Both the position numbers and the translations under genes were made by a program. A stretch of DNA of 64,000 nt. Origin: Leptospira mtsangambouensis. Lineage in GTDB: Bacteria; Spirochaetota; Leptospiria; Leptospirales; Leptospiraceae. The stretch covers positions 868,001 to 932,000 of the forward strand of contig NZ_RQHK01000017.1 in assembly GCF_004770475.1 (NCBI RefSeq). Direction: 5' to 3'. The notes beneath the pieces are model-generated. The model did no database searches. It was given only the letters and a program-made list of their open reading frames with translations, and was not told the origin of the DNA. This document shows positions 38,198-47,414 of the stretch, piece by piece (the stretch's first letter is position 1; the number at the start of each line of letters is the position of its first letter).

Positions 38198-39286
38198 TTA
38201 TGGCATAAGTGAAATTGCTAAAAAGGATGCCATAATCACTAAATGAATGAGTCCATGAAGAGATGTGGTCCTTCCCGATCCAAAGGTAAAACTCCCTGCA
38301 AGAAAGGTTACCATTAAAAATACAATTCCTTTGGTATCTAATCCAAGGGTTAATGGTTTATCAAATAACAACGAATAAAGGCTAACCGCCGGTATGGTTA
38401 GGGCAATACTGGCAGCTCCTGATCCCAACGCTAAGTTCAAACTAGTTTGTAGTTCATTGATTTTTGCGGCATTCATTGCTGCCAATGTTTCTGGAGCCAA
38501 AACAAGAATGGCAATCACAATCCCTACCACTGCTTTGGGAGCGCCTAACGCAGCAATAGTGCTTTCGATTGTCGGGCTAAGAATTTTTGATAAACCAACG
38601 ACTGCGAAAAGAGAAAATAAAAGAGAAATAAAACTAGTGATGGCCCTTTTTTGACTTGGTCTTGTATGTGAGGCCTCTACGGGAGCCATCTCTCCTTCAG
38701 AGGCAGAAAAAAAATTTTTATGTGATTTTGTTTGTGACCATACAAGGGAACCGTACAAAACAAGAGAGGCTAACGATACAAAGATGAGTTGTCCTGCACT
38801 ATAAGTCCCTTTGTTAGTAGATGTTGTGTATAAAGGTAAAATTAATGTAAGTGTGGAAAGTACTGCCAAAACGCCAAGCAAAGCAGTTGTGCCCACCAAT
38901 TGGAATCCAAGTTCCTTATGTTTTAGTCCACCTAACAAAATACAGATGCCTATGATTCCATTAGTGACAATCATAAGCGCTGCAAAAACGGTATCCCTTG
39001 CAATTTGTGGTGAGTCTGCTGTGTCATTACTCATAAGGCTGACAATGAGTGCCACTTCGATCACTGTTACAGAAATTGCCAAAATCAAAGTTCCAAGTGC
39101 TGGGCCCACTCGTTCCGCTATGACCTCAGCGCTGTGAACGGCACTGGAGATACCAACTGCTAAAAAAACAACAGCGAATGCGATGAGAAGTCCTTCGCCA
39201 ATGGGTGCGACCATAGCAAATACCAATACCAAAAAGGAAGTATAGGAGAGCCAGTCATTGGATGTGATCGTTTTTGAATTTGCCAT
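38198..39286 (-). CDS. Ca2+/H+ antiporter, ChaA/CaCA type
   Basis: 362 residues with about eleven membrane helices. The two alpha-repeat motifs are visible: GTLILAISVTVIEVALIVSL near 85 and ILVLAPETLAAMNAAKINEL near 270, followed by LNLALGSGAASIALTIPAV. These acidic Glu-containing repeats carry cation exchange in the Ca2+:cation antiporter family. A loop rich in Ser/Glu/His (about 190-215) may be regulatory. It is a single gene. Confidence 0.88.
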   Translation of the reverse strand: MANSKTITSNDWLSYTSFLVLVFAMVAPIGEGLLIAFAVVFLAVGISSAVHSAEVIAERVGPALGTLILAISVTVIEVALIVSLMSNDTADSPQIARDTVFAALMIVTNGIIGICILLGGLKHKELGFQLVGTTALLGVLAVLSTLTLILPLYTTSTNKGTYSAGQLIFVSLASLVLYGSLVWSQTKSHKNFFSASEGEMAPVEASHTRPSQKRAITSFISLLFSLFAVVGLSKILSPTIESTIAALGAPKAVVGIVIAILVLAPETLAAMNAAKINELQTSLNLALGSGAASIALTIPAVSLYSLLFDKPLTLGLDTKGIVFLMVTFLAGSFTFGSGRTTSLHGLIHLVIMASFLAISLMP

Positions 39287-39390
39287 ATACGTTCTATTCT
39301 ATAGTTTTCACTTCGTTATTTCTCAGACTCTTATTGGACCCGTAAAGTTCATTCAAATCCACAAATTTGCCATAAATGAAAACACTTTGT

Positions 39391-39491
39391 GCGCCTCGAA
39401 TTGATCAAAAAATAAACAACGGATTTAAAAACGACCGGGCTTTCCGTTCCAATCTCCGCTTCGCTTCGATTTCCACTGCAATCCCTGGCGC
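39391..39491 (+). repeat. three-way-junction repeat, copy 1
   Basis: Outer stem GCGCC (39391) with GGCGC (39487). Inner arm CGACCGGGCTTTCCGTTCC then AATC...GATT and TTTCCACTGCAATCCCTGG. It shares this core with copies at 43418, 59282 and 60916. The apical segment TCCGCTTCGCTTC differs between copies. It lies between the antiporter gene and the Ig/propeller lipoprotein. Confidence 0.8.
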
Positions 39492-39584
39492 TCAGTTTGT
39501 TAGAAATCTGTTCAGTTTGCCACAACTTCTTAATTTTAGGAATGACAATTTTACTATCCGCTTTACTTATGTTTGTTGATTTCT

Positions 39585-40988
39585 ATGAAAACAAATCGTT
39601 CGAATCGAAAAAAATTTCCAAAGAACACAAACTTTTGGAGAGCGTTTTCCCTCTTGGTTTGTCTTTTTTCGTTCAACGCCTGTCTTCTCAATCCAATTGT
39701 TCATAACCTTCTTTTTCCAGAAAAAGATCCTTCTTCCAAATCTTTGTTTGGTCTTTTGGCCTTACTTGCCAGTTCCAACCAGGTAGTCGAACTCAACCAT
39801 ACTTGGGCTGGGATTCGCAAAGGGGACAGTTTACAACTGGAAGCACAGTACTTTTCGTACGGTAATAAAACAGACTCAACTTTTCAGTGGTCCAGTAGCA
39901 ACAACTCAGTTGCCACAGTGGATGCTAATGGTTTGGTCCAAAGCATTGGCAATGGAAAGGTTTGGATCACTGCCACTGCTGCCGATGGATGGACCAGTGC
40001 TAGCTCCGATATTACTGTGTATACCGGTTATGTATATATGAGTTTTGATTTGAATGATTCTGTTGGCCGTTTGGTGATGGATAATACCAATGGGCAGTTA
40101 TTAAACCCAGTGACCTATACTGCGGGTGATGGCCCTACTGGAATAGGGGTTGATCCAACGGGAAAGTACTTATATGCTGCAAACTTATACAGTGGGAATT
40201 TCTCCCAATTTTTAATCAACCAGAGTACGGGTGTTCTCACTGCAAATTCTATCCCCACATATCCTGCGGGAACGGCGCCGAGAAATTTGGTAATCACGCC
40301 TGATGGAAGGTTTTTATACCTTGCATCGGAAGGCAACAGGGAGATTCGTGTTTTTGCAATCAATGCTGATGGCACTCTTAGTTTTCTTTCTGCCTACCCA
40401 ACTGTTGTTCCCCATAACGTGATTCAAATTTCACGCAATGGGAATTTTATCTTTTATAACAGTCCTAACTTAACAGAAATTGTTTCTTATCGAATCAACT
40501 ATAATGATGGAAGTTTAACTCAAGTAGGAATTAGCCCAAGTTTTCCCAATGGCGGTTCAGGTTTTATTTCGACCCATCCAAACGGCAAATATTTATATGT
40601 TGCTTCCAGTCCCACTGTTACTGTCCTAAGTTTTGATGGCAATACGGGACAAATGGGTTTTGTGGATTCCGTTTTTCATGGATTGAGTATCAATGGGACA
40701 GCAATCCATCCTAGTGGAAGTTTTTTCTATTTAGTCCATATCAATGAAGGTGAAATTTCTTGTTATACGGTGGAGCGAAATTCGGGGAAAATTTCGCTTT
40801 CCTCTAAACTATCTGGACTTGTTACAAACTTGCGTTATATGGTCATCGATCCAACCGGACGTTTCGCTTATGTGGCATATAACGGTGGAGATTTAAATCT
40901 ATTCTCGATTAACCAAACCACTGGTGAACTCACTTTAATGGGGACAGTGAATCCAGGTTTTCCTCAATGGAATTTAACGTTTCTATAG
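39585..40988 (+). CDS. Ig-like (BID_2) plus beta-propeller lipoprotein
   Basis: 467 residues from ATG 39585. Signal peptide with lipobox FNAC near 30. A bacterial Ig-like domain (about 70-150) has SNNSVATVDANGLVQSIG and KVWITATAADG. A seven-bladed lactonase/YncE-type propeller (about 155-467) has repeats such as VDPTGKYLYAAN, TPDGRFLYLAS, THPNGKYLYVAS and IDPTGRFAYVAY. Surface-exposed binding or adhesion is likely; lactonase activity is not implied. Repeat copy 1 lies immediately upstream. Confidence 0.88.
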   Translation: MKTNRSNRKKFPKNTNFWRAFSLLVCLFSFNACLLNPIVHNLLFPEKDPSSKSLFGLLALLASSNQVVELNHTWAGIRKGDSLQLEAQYFSYGNKTDSTFQWSSSNNSVATVDANGLVQSIGNGKVWITATAADGWTSASSDITVYTGYVYMSFDLNDSVGRLVMDNTNGQLLNPVTYTAGDGPTGIGVDPTGKYLYAANLYSGNFSQFLINQSTGVLTANSIPTYPAGTAPRNLVITPDGRFLYLASEGNREIRVFAINADGTLSFLSAYPTVVPHNVIQISRNGNFIFYNSPNLTEIVSYRINYNDGSLTQVGISPSFPNGGSGFISTHPNGKYLYVASSPTVTVLSFDGNTGQMGFVDSVFHGLSINGTAIHPSGSFFYLVHINEGEISCYTVERNSGKISLSSKLSGLVTNLRYMVIDPTGRFAYVAYNGGDLNLFSINQTTGELTLMGTVNPGFPQWNLTFL

Positions 40989-41034
40989 ACGTTACGATCC
41001 ATTGTAAAGCCAATGATACAAAGAACTCAAATGA

Positions 41035-41775
41035 TTAAAGTAATGTTTTGAATGCACTAGCAAATTGATACGCGTCCCCAGGCCATCTCGCAGATAGATA
41101 ATTCCCATCTAAAACTGTAAAACCAACATCTGGATTGTCGAGGCTATCTCTGACTGATAAACTCCCTCCCGTTTTAAACTGGCCTTTTGATTTTAAAAAA
41201 CCAGTGACTTCCTCCTGAACTGTCAACGGATAGGTTTTATAATAATTCCCTAACCAAAGTCTTGTTGTGTAGTAAGCGAGGAGTTCCTGTTTTTGCAAAA
41301 GGGCAGTGGTATTTTTTTCATATAACACAGATTTGTTTGTCTTAGGGTTTATACTTCTTGCCGCAAGTAATACACCATGACAGATCGCCGCAGCCGGTTT
41401 ATTGGATTGAAAAAAATCCACGACTACGTTTTGTAAAATTCTGGATTCTAGGTATTCTTTCATACCTTGTGCATGTCCCCCTGGCAAAAGAATGGCTTGG
41501 AAATCCTTTTCTTTGATTTCAGAATAAGGAATGGGGATCTGAAACTCTTTTGAATTTTCCATTTTGAAGTAAGCGTCTCTGGCATCTTTGCGTGCCATAA
41601 ACCCGGATTTCAAAATTCCCAGTCCCTTTCCAGTTAACATCCGTTCGTCTGCTTTTGCTTTTTTCCCGTCGGGTGTGGCAAACTGAAATTTGAAATTTGA
41701 TTCCGATAATAATTTCCAAGGAAGGGAAGCTTCACTTGGATCAAAATCAGAACTAGGGACTGGAATTAGAATCAT
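41035..41775 (-). CDS. DJ-1/PfpI-family protein
   Basis: 246 residues. The nucleophile elbow PAAAICHGVLLAA carries the Cys near 120, and AILLPGGHAQGM precedes it. The C-terminal part (LWLGNYYKTYPLTVQEEV, WPGDAYQFASAF) is longer than in small DJ-1 proteins. Family members include proteases, glyoxalases and chaperones, so the reaction cannot be fixed here. Confidence 0.88.
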   Translation of the reverse strand: MILIPVPSSDFDPSEASLPWKLLSESNFKFQFATPDGKKAKADERMLTGKGLGILKSGFMARKDARDAYFKMENSKEFQIPIPYSEIKEKDFQAILLPGGHAQGMKEYLESRILQNVVVDFFQSNKPAAAICHGVLLAARSINPKTNKSVLYEKNTTALLQKQELLAYYTTRLWLGNYYKTYPLTVQEEVTGFLKSKGQFKTGGSLSVRDSLDNPDVGFTVLDGNYLSARWPGDAYQFASAFKTLL

Positions 41776-41961
41776 ATCATTTCCTTAAGGGAGAATTCCA
41801 AACTAAAGACAAAACTTGATTTTGGCGATTATAAAAAATGGAACGATTAATCACTGGTTAACACAATATGTCTACCAAGACTTGAGATTTCATGCTCAAT
41901 CTAGTTATATGGTAACGGGGCATTTTGCCTATGTTGCCGATGCCAATCACCAATCCCGATC

Positions 41962-42717
41962 TTATGGTTTTGGCAATTCCAATGCATCCATTCCAATTTT
42001 TAATTCCGAAAACCAATTGATAAACCGTTCCACATCGGGACCTTGAAATACAGAGCCATGTTGTGGGCAAAGCATATCTGGTTTGAGATGGGAAATTCTT
42101 TCACACCATGCTACTTTGGCTTGTTCAGAAGCCATCCATCGTTTGTGAAATTTTTCCATAAATCGAATGTGTTTATCAAAATCTTTTACAATCAAGTCTG
42201 TTTCATCTAAAGGAAGTAAGGCGGCGCCCACATCACCACTGAATAGAATTTTTGCCTCAGGATCCCAAAGATTTAAATTTCCGGCACTATGCAAAAAATG
42301 AGCAGGAATGGATCTCAGTTTGATATTCTGGTGGACAATTTCCATTCCTTCGTCTGGCATCGGAATGAAAGTATCGGCATTCCCGCCAAAATGTGGCAAA
42401 AAACCTGTCCATAACCAACTCACATAACAACGAATTGATGGATTGACTTCAAGCCAAAGAGAAATCGAAGATACAATATCTGGATCTTGGTGAGAAGCAA
42501 AAATATTTTTAATTTGGGATGCAGGAAACACATCCACCAATGCTGAAAATACTTCAGGAAAAATTTCACTACCACCAGGATCGGTGAGTAAACCCATTCC
42601 ATCTGACTCAATTAAATATTCATTTGTGTCAATCAACCAGTTTGGTTTGGACGGGTCTCTTGCAATGACAGACCATTTGTGATCGTTATCAGAATATATA
42701 GTTTGGATCTTTTTCAT
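41962..42717 (-). CDS. ODP-like di-iron metallo-beta-lactamase-fold protein
   Basis: 251 residues. The metallo-beta-lactamase fold is of the flavodiiron/ODP branch without a flavodoxin domain: ASHQDPDIVSS (in place of HxExDH), AHFLHSAGNL, LFSGDVGAALL and CPQHGSVFQ supply His and Asp ligands. The closest characterised concept is the oxygen-binding di-iron protein (ODP) of Treponema denticola, which reports O2/Fe(II) to the chemotaxis kinase. Here it lies four bases after a miniature chemoreceptor-like gene, supporting a sensory rather than catalytic role. Confidence 0.8.
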   Translation of the reverse strand: MKKIQTIYSDNDHKWSVIARDPSKPNWLIDTNEYLIESDGMGLLTDPGGSEIFPEVFSALVDVFPASQIKNIFASHQDPDIVSSISLWLEVNPSIRCYVSWLWTGFLPHFGGNADTFIPMPDEGMEIVHQNIKLRSIPAHFLHSAGNLNLWDPEAKILFSGDVGAALLPLDETDLIVKDFDKHIRFMEKFHKRWMASEQAKVAWCERISHLKPDMLCPQHGSVFQGPDVERFINWFSELKIGMDALELPKP

Positions 42718-42720
42718 GGT

Positions 42721-43326
42721 TTACCATAGTTTTGAAAGATATCGATAAGATGTTTCGATGATATTTAAAGCTCCATCAAAACTTTCTGCAACTGCTAAAA
42801 ATAATTTTTGGTTCTCAACAATGGTAGCAGATTCGATTCGCGTTTGTAAAGACACAGTTCGACCTTCTAAACAAAGTTTAGTGGAACTCCGAACAATATG
42901 ACGAATATCATCAAATTCTTTCCGCAACTGCAAATCCAACATTTCCTTTTCCCCGTTGCGATTGTTTAGACTATATTCTATATTTTTATAATGATCGAGG
43001 TTGACTCCCCTGGACCTACAAGTTTCAACAGAAACATGTAGGAGCCGGTTCACCTTAGAAATCTTTTGCATTTCGCTTGCCATTCGAATCACAACCGTAA
43101 TTGCTTTGGTTAGCTTTTCATTTACATCTTGAATTTTGTTATTAAAATGAATGATCTCTGCTGCCACAACACCATAACTAGCTGCGAATGCTCCAGAGTT
43201 TGCCGAAAGAATTTGTGCGTTGAGTGCACGAATTTTTAAACTATATAATAAAATCCGAAGTTTTAAAATTTCTTCATTAGTAAAAATAATTTTCTGGAAA
43301 AACTCTTTTGTATCTTCATCTGCCAT
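42721..43326 (-). CDS. miniature chemoreceptor-like signalling protein
   Basis: 201 residues, all helical, no membrane segment and no signal peptide. Residues 33-58 read RALNAQILSANSGAF followed by AASYGVVAAEI. This follows the receptor hairpin tip ([25 protein letters not shown]) in spacing and in most fixed positions, but the Arg pair is replaced. A full receptor signalling domain would be about 250-300 residues, so one or both helices are short. It is the first gene of an operon with the ODP-like protein. Binding to CheA/CheW is inferred. Confidence 0.65.
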   Translation of the reverse strand: MADEDTKEFFQKIIFTNEEILKLRILLYSLKIRALNAQILSANSGAFAASYGVVAAEIIHFNNKIQDVNEKLTKAITVVIRMASEMQKISKVNRLLHVSVETCRSRGVNLDHYKNIEYSLNNRNGEKEMLDLQLRKEFDDIRHIVRSSTKLCLEGRTVSLQTRIESATIVENQKLFLAVAESFDGALNIIETSYRYLSKLW

Positions 43327-43417
43327 CAGGAGAACCTAACACGAATTCCAATTACGGAGAACAAACTTAGGAGATCATATTTTCATCCATTTGTCAAGAA
43401 GAGATATTGTGATTGGG

Positions 43418-43520
43418 GCGCCTCGCACTGGATTCAATTTTTGGATGGGGGAGTGGCCGCGACCAGGCTTTCCGTTTCAATCTCCGCTTCCGCTCCGATT
43501 TCCACTGCAATCCTTGGCGC
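43418..43520 (+). repeat. three-way-junction repeat, copy 2
   Basis: Outer stem GCGCC (43418) with GGCGC (43516). Inner arm GACCAGGCTTTCCGTTTC then AATC...GATT and TTCCACTGCAATCCTTGG. The G-to-A change in CAGG is matched by C-to-T in CCTTGG, keeping the pair. Located between the mini-receptor operon and the hydrolase. Confidence 0.8.
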
Positions 43521-43688
43521 AAGGAAACTAAAAGGTTATCATTATCTAAGCCACTCGCTTATATTTTTAGTTCGACAATTTAGTGAAAGATTTAGATATG
43601 AATCATCATCATATCAATCAAAACCTTTATAAAGTTTTGTATGATCATGATATACCTCAGAATAAAAAGGATTCGGTAGTTGTACTCA

Positions 43689-44735
43689 ATGAATCAATTC
43701 AAAGCTTGGTTTCAATCCATCAACTTTCTACTTGGATTACAAAGTGATGACGAAACTCTTCCTTATGTTACAGAAATTCAAATTCCCGTTTGCAAAAGAG
43801 TTTTAAAAGCAGATTGTTATACACCAAAATCCAAATCACTTGGAACCATTGTGACCATCAATGGATTGGCACCTCTTGGAAACCGAGATCCAAGATTCAT
43901 TATAGTCAATAAAAGCCTAAGTAAAATTGGATACACAGTGATCAGTCCATTTTATGACGAAATTTGTGATTATAATATTTCTCTTCGCAATATAGAAGAT
44001 ATTAAAGATTCTATTTTATTTATCTCAAACCAAAAAGAGATCTGTCCCTCCGGTAAAGTTTCTATCTTTGCTCCTTCGTTTTCAGGTTCCTTGAGTCTTG
44101 TTGCTGCGAGTGACAAAAAGATTGCCGAAAAAATCAATTGTATCTGCGCCATTGGAGCTTTTGCAAAAGTAGATGATGTCATTGAAAACTTATTTGCAAA
44201 TCAGAATTTAGATGAATATGGTCGAATGATCCTTCTTCTCAATTTTCTTCCCATTTCCCTTGGAAAAAATCAAAGTTTGTTCACAGCAATCAAACTTGCG
44301 ATTTTGGATAACTATTACAAAACAAAAGACTTACGATTGAAACCACATTACCAAAAAATGAAAAAAGCAGATCGTAATATTTTTGATCAATTGAAATACG
44401 ATACAGAATTCAGAATCAAACACTGGAAAAACGTTGTTAAAAATGGAGGCAAAAGCCGAGACCTAATCACCGCTTTGTCTGTAACCAATCATATCCATTC
44501 TCTCAATTTGCCAATTTTATTAATTCATGGTTTGAAAGATGATGTAGTACCAGCGTATGAATCTTCAATGTTACATGAGAAATTAGTACAAAGAGGTGTT
44601 GAAAGTAAACTTTGTATTACAACATTGATTTCACATGGAGATACAGGATTTGGGTTCAATACTTTATTAGAATTACCAAAACTGATATCTTCATTCTCTT
44701 TCTTTTTCTTAAAAGCAAATGACCAAAAACAATAA
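43689..44735 (+). CDS. alpha/beta-hydrolase-like protein
   Basis: 348 residues from ATG 43689; TTG 43680 is possible. Strand pattern of an alpha/beta hydrolase: TIVTINGLAPLGNRDPR (oxyanion region), nucleophile-like APSFSGSL near 137, acid in IHGLKDDVVPA near 288 and His in LISHGDTGFG near 320. The classic GxSxG is altered to APSFS, so activity is uncertain. Substrate unknown. Confidence 0.7.
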   Translation: MNQFKAWFQSINFLLGLQSDDETLPYVTEIQIPVCKRVLKADCYTPKSKSLGTIVTINGLAPLGNRDPRFIIVNKSLSKIGYTVISPFYDEICDYNISLRNIEDIKDSILFISNQKEICPSGKVSIFAPSFSGSLSLVAASDKKIAEKINCICAIGAFAKVDDVIENLFANQNLDEYGRMILLLNFLPISLGKNQSLFTAIKLAILDNYYKTKDLRLKPHYQKMKKADRNIFDQLKYDTEFRIKHWKNVVKNGGKSRDLITALSVTNHIHSLNLPILLIHGLKDDVVPAYESSMLHEKLVQRGVESKLCITTLISHGDTGFGFNTLLELPKLISSFSFFFLKANDQKQ

Positions 44736-44773
44736 AACCTATCTAAAATTTTTTTGTTTTGGAATGATTCACT

Positions 44774-45988
44774 CTAAATCGGAATTGTATCAATTGCCTT
44801 TTTGATTGTTACCAAAGCTTCGTTCATTTCCTCTTTTTGGATCACAAGAGGTGGTGCAAACCGAACCGTATTTTTATGGGTTTCTTTTGCTAAAATTCCA
44901 AGTTTCATCAATTCCAAACAAAGTTCCTTGGCATCCACTTCAGTTTGGAATTGAACCGCATTTAATAGTCCCTTTCCTCTTACTGATTGGATGGCTGGAT
45001 GTTTCCAAGATGTGATGGTTTCCCGAAATAAAGATCCCATCTTTTTAGCATTCTCTGGCATTTTCTCTTCTAGGATTGTTTTTACAGAAGCCATCGCCAC
45101 TTCACACGCCAGTGGATTTCCACCAAATGTAGATCCATGTTCTCCCGGTTTCAAAAGAAGTAGAATTTCATTGGAACCTAACACACAGGAGATGGGCATC
45201 ATTCCTCCCGACAGAGCTTTTCCTAAAAGTAATAAATCTGGTTTTATATTGGAGTAGTCAGAACATACAAATTCTCCTGTTCTACCCAAACCAGTTTGGA
45301 TTTCATCAACGATTAACAATACATTATGAAGTTTGCAAATCCTACTCACTTCACTTAAATAATGTTCGTCGGGAACAATCACTCCCGCTTCCCCTTGGAT
45401 GGCTTCCACCATAAACGCGGCCACATTTTCATCGGAAACGGCTTGTTTGAGTGCCTCTAAGTCATTGTAGGGAATAATTTCATATCCAGGTAAAAAAGGT
45501 CCAAATTCATTTTTACTTTTTGGATCTGTGGAGGAAGAGATTGCTGCAATGGTTCTTCCCCAAAAGTTTCCTTCACAAAAAATAATTTTGGCTTTGTCTT
45601 GTGGAATTTTTTTCTTTTGGTATCCCCATTTCCTGGCAAGTTTGATTGCTGTTTCTCCTGCTTCGACTCCGGTATTCATTGGCAGTACTCGATCGTATCC
45701 AAAAGTTGTGGTCATAAATTCAGTAAAGAGTGGAAGTTTGTCGTTATGAAAAGCACGAGAAGTAAGTGTTAGAATAGCAGATTGTTTTTGAAAAACTTCC
45801 ACAATCTTTGGATGGCAATGTCCTTGATTTACAGCACTATAAGCAGAGAGGAAATCAAAATATTTTTTTCCTTCTATATCCCAAAGATAAATTCCTTCAC
45901 CTTTGGTTAATACAACTGGTAAAGGAGAATAGTTGAATGCTCCAAACTTAGATTCTTTTTCGATAAATAAATCTGTTAATTTACCCAT
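44774..45988 (-). CDS. rocD: ornithine aminotransferase
   Basis: 404 residues, class III PLP aminotransferase. FLSAYSAVNQGHCHP, MNTGVEAGETAIKLARKWGY, VDEIQTGLGRTG, the PLP Lys in LLLGKALSGGMMP, and EHGSTFGGNPLA are all as in ornithine aminotransferases. It converts ornithine and 2-oxoglutarate to glutamate semialdehyde and glutamate. Divergent from PRODH and P5CDH, which complete the route from ornithine/proline to glutamate. Confidence 0.93.
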   Translation of the reverse strand: MGKLTDLFIEKESKFGAFNYSPLPVVLTKGEGIYLWDIEGKKYFDFLSAYSAVNQGHCHPKIVEVFQKQSAILTLTSRAFHNDKLPLFTEFMTTTFGYDRVLPMNTGVEAGETAIKLARKWGYQKKKIPQDKAKIIFCEGNFWGRTIAAISSSTDPKSKNEFGPFLPGYEIIPYNDLEALKQAVSDENVAAFMVEAIQGEAGVIVPDEHYLSEVSRICKLHNVLLIVDEIQTGLGRTGEFVCSDYSNIKPDLLLLGKALSGGMMPISCVLGSNEILLLLKPGEHGSTFGGNPLACEVAMASVKTILEEKMPENAKKMGSLFRETITSWKHPAIQSVRGKGLLNAVQFQTEVDAKELCLELMKLGILAKETHKNTVRFAPPLVIQKEEMNEALVTIKKAIDTIPI

Positions 45989-46094
45989 TTGGAAATAAAA
46001 ACATCTAAGATATTGTTTACAACTCCTTTCATATTTAGTAATCTAATTTCTTGAAAGAATTTAGAGTTTTAATCCAAAGATTGGTTGTTACATT

Positions 46095-47414
46095 ATGTTT
46101 ACAAAACAATTGCAAGACGAAGATGAAGAAATTCTAAAAATTGCAAAAAAAATTAATTCAACTTCCGGATCTTTGTCCCAACGATTTTTATTCTTTATCA
46201 CTTCTCTTTTGATTCGCTTTGGATTTCGTTACCCAAAACTAAAATTACAAACTTTTAAATTCATAGATGTTTTGCCATCCCTTGAAACAAAAAATATTTA
46301 TTCCTATTTCAAAATTTATATTTTTGATGAAGACACGGAGATCCCTAGTTTTCTAAAATCCTCGATACATTTTTTAATTCATCATTTTTATTTAAGTTCT
46401 TTGGTTTCCTATGTTTTATTAAGAGTAATTCAATTCTTTGCAAAACTTTTCATTCTATGCGAATCAAAAGAAACATTGAATAGAAAAACAAATCAAACTA
46501 GACCTCGTACTTATGATATTTTGGGTGAAATTGCCTTATCTCCACAGGAGGCAAAAGAATACCAAAAACAATATATCGATTTGATTGAAGAATTACCCGT
46601 AGTAATCCATAACATCGATCCAATAAAGAGAACCAATATTTCTATCAAATGTTCTGGGATTGAAACCAGACTTTTCCCTGAAGCAGAAGAGGTAAGCATT
46701 CAGTTTTTGAAAGAAGCCCTTCGCCCCATCCTTCGTTTGGCAATGACAAAAGGTATTGGGATCAATTTAGACATGGAACAATATGATTTAAAATCAATCA
46801 TCACACGTACAGCGAAAGAGTTGTTTTTAGAAGAAGAGTTCAAATTGTACCCACATTTTGGAATTGTTGTTCAATCTTATTTAAAGTCATCAAACGAAGA
46901 ATTAGTTTTATGGAGAAAGTATGCGAAACTCAGAGGAGTTCCCATCACCATTCGGCTTGTCAAAGGCGCTTATTTGGAGTATGAACGTATCAAATCCGAA
47001 GAACGAGGGTGGCAATCGCCTGTATTTGATTCAAAAAAAGAAACAGATATACAATTTGAAAAAAATGTTTTGTATCTTTTAGAATCATTTCCCTATCTAA
47101 GATCTGCATTTGGCACACATAACCTTCGTTCGATTTCTTTTGCTTTGTATCATACGAATCAAAAATCCATTACTGATTTTGAAATCCAAATGTTATTTGG
47201 AATGGCTGGTAAGTACAAATTTAGTTTAGAATCTCTAGGTTATCCCATCAGAGAATATTCTCCGATTGGATCTTTGTTACCGGGAATGGCTTATTTAATC
47301 CGAAGACTTTTAGAAAATACTTCTAACCAAGGATTTTTGTATCAATTGAGTCAGGGAAAAAAATTAGATTCTTTGGTTAAAAATCCAAATAAGGAAACAC
47401 AATATGGAATTTAA
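46095..47414 (+). CDS. proline dehydrogenase
   Basis: 439 residues. The FAD-dependent PRODH barrel (about 145-430) shows GINLDMEQYDLKSI, RGVPITIRLVKGAYLEYERI, FGTHNLRSI, EIQMLFGMAG and EYSPIGSLLPGMAYLIRRLLE. It oxidises proline to P5C and passes electrons to quinone. The first about 140 residues are an extra helical region beyond the usual about 300-residue monofunctional enzyme, perhaps a relic of the PutA N-terminal arm. The stop overlaps the start of the next gene by 11 bases. Confidence 0.92.
   Translation: MFTKQLQDEDEEILKIAKKINSTSGSLSQRFLFFITSLLIRFGFRYPKLKLQTFKFIDVLPSLETKNIYSYFKIYIFDEDTEIPSFLKSSIHFLIHHFYLSSLVSYVLLRVIQFFAKLFILCESKETLNRKTNQTRPRTYDILGEIALSPQEAKEYQKQYIDLIEELPVVIHNIDPIKRTNISIKCSGIETRLFPEAEEVSIQFLKEALRPILRLAMTKGIGINLDMEQYDLKSIITRTAKELFLEEEFKLYPHFGIVVQSYLKSSNEELVLWRKYAKLRGVPITIRLVKGAYLEYERIKSEERGWQSPVFDSKKETDIQFEKNVLYLLESFPYLRSAFGTHNLRSISFALYHTNQKSITDFEIQMLFGMAGKYKFSLESLGYPIREYSPIGSLLPGMAYLIRRLLENTSNQGFLYQLSQGKKLDSLVKNPNKETQYGI

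Noticed and set aside
43598..43747. Short frame starting MNHHHINQN before the hydrolase
   Set aside because: About 49 codons, it overlaps the hydrolase start in another frame and resembles nothing I know; a chance frame is more likely.
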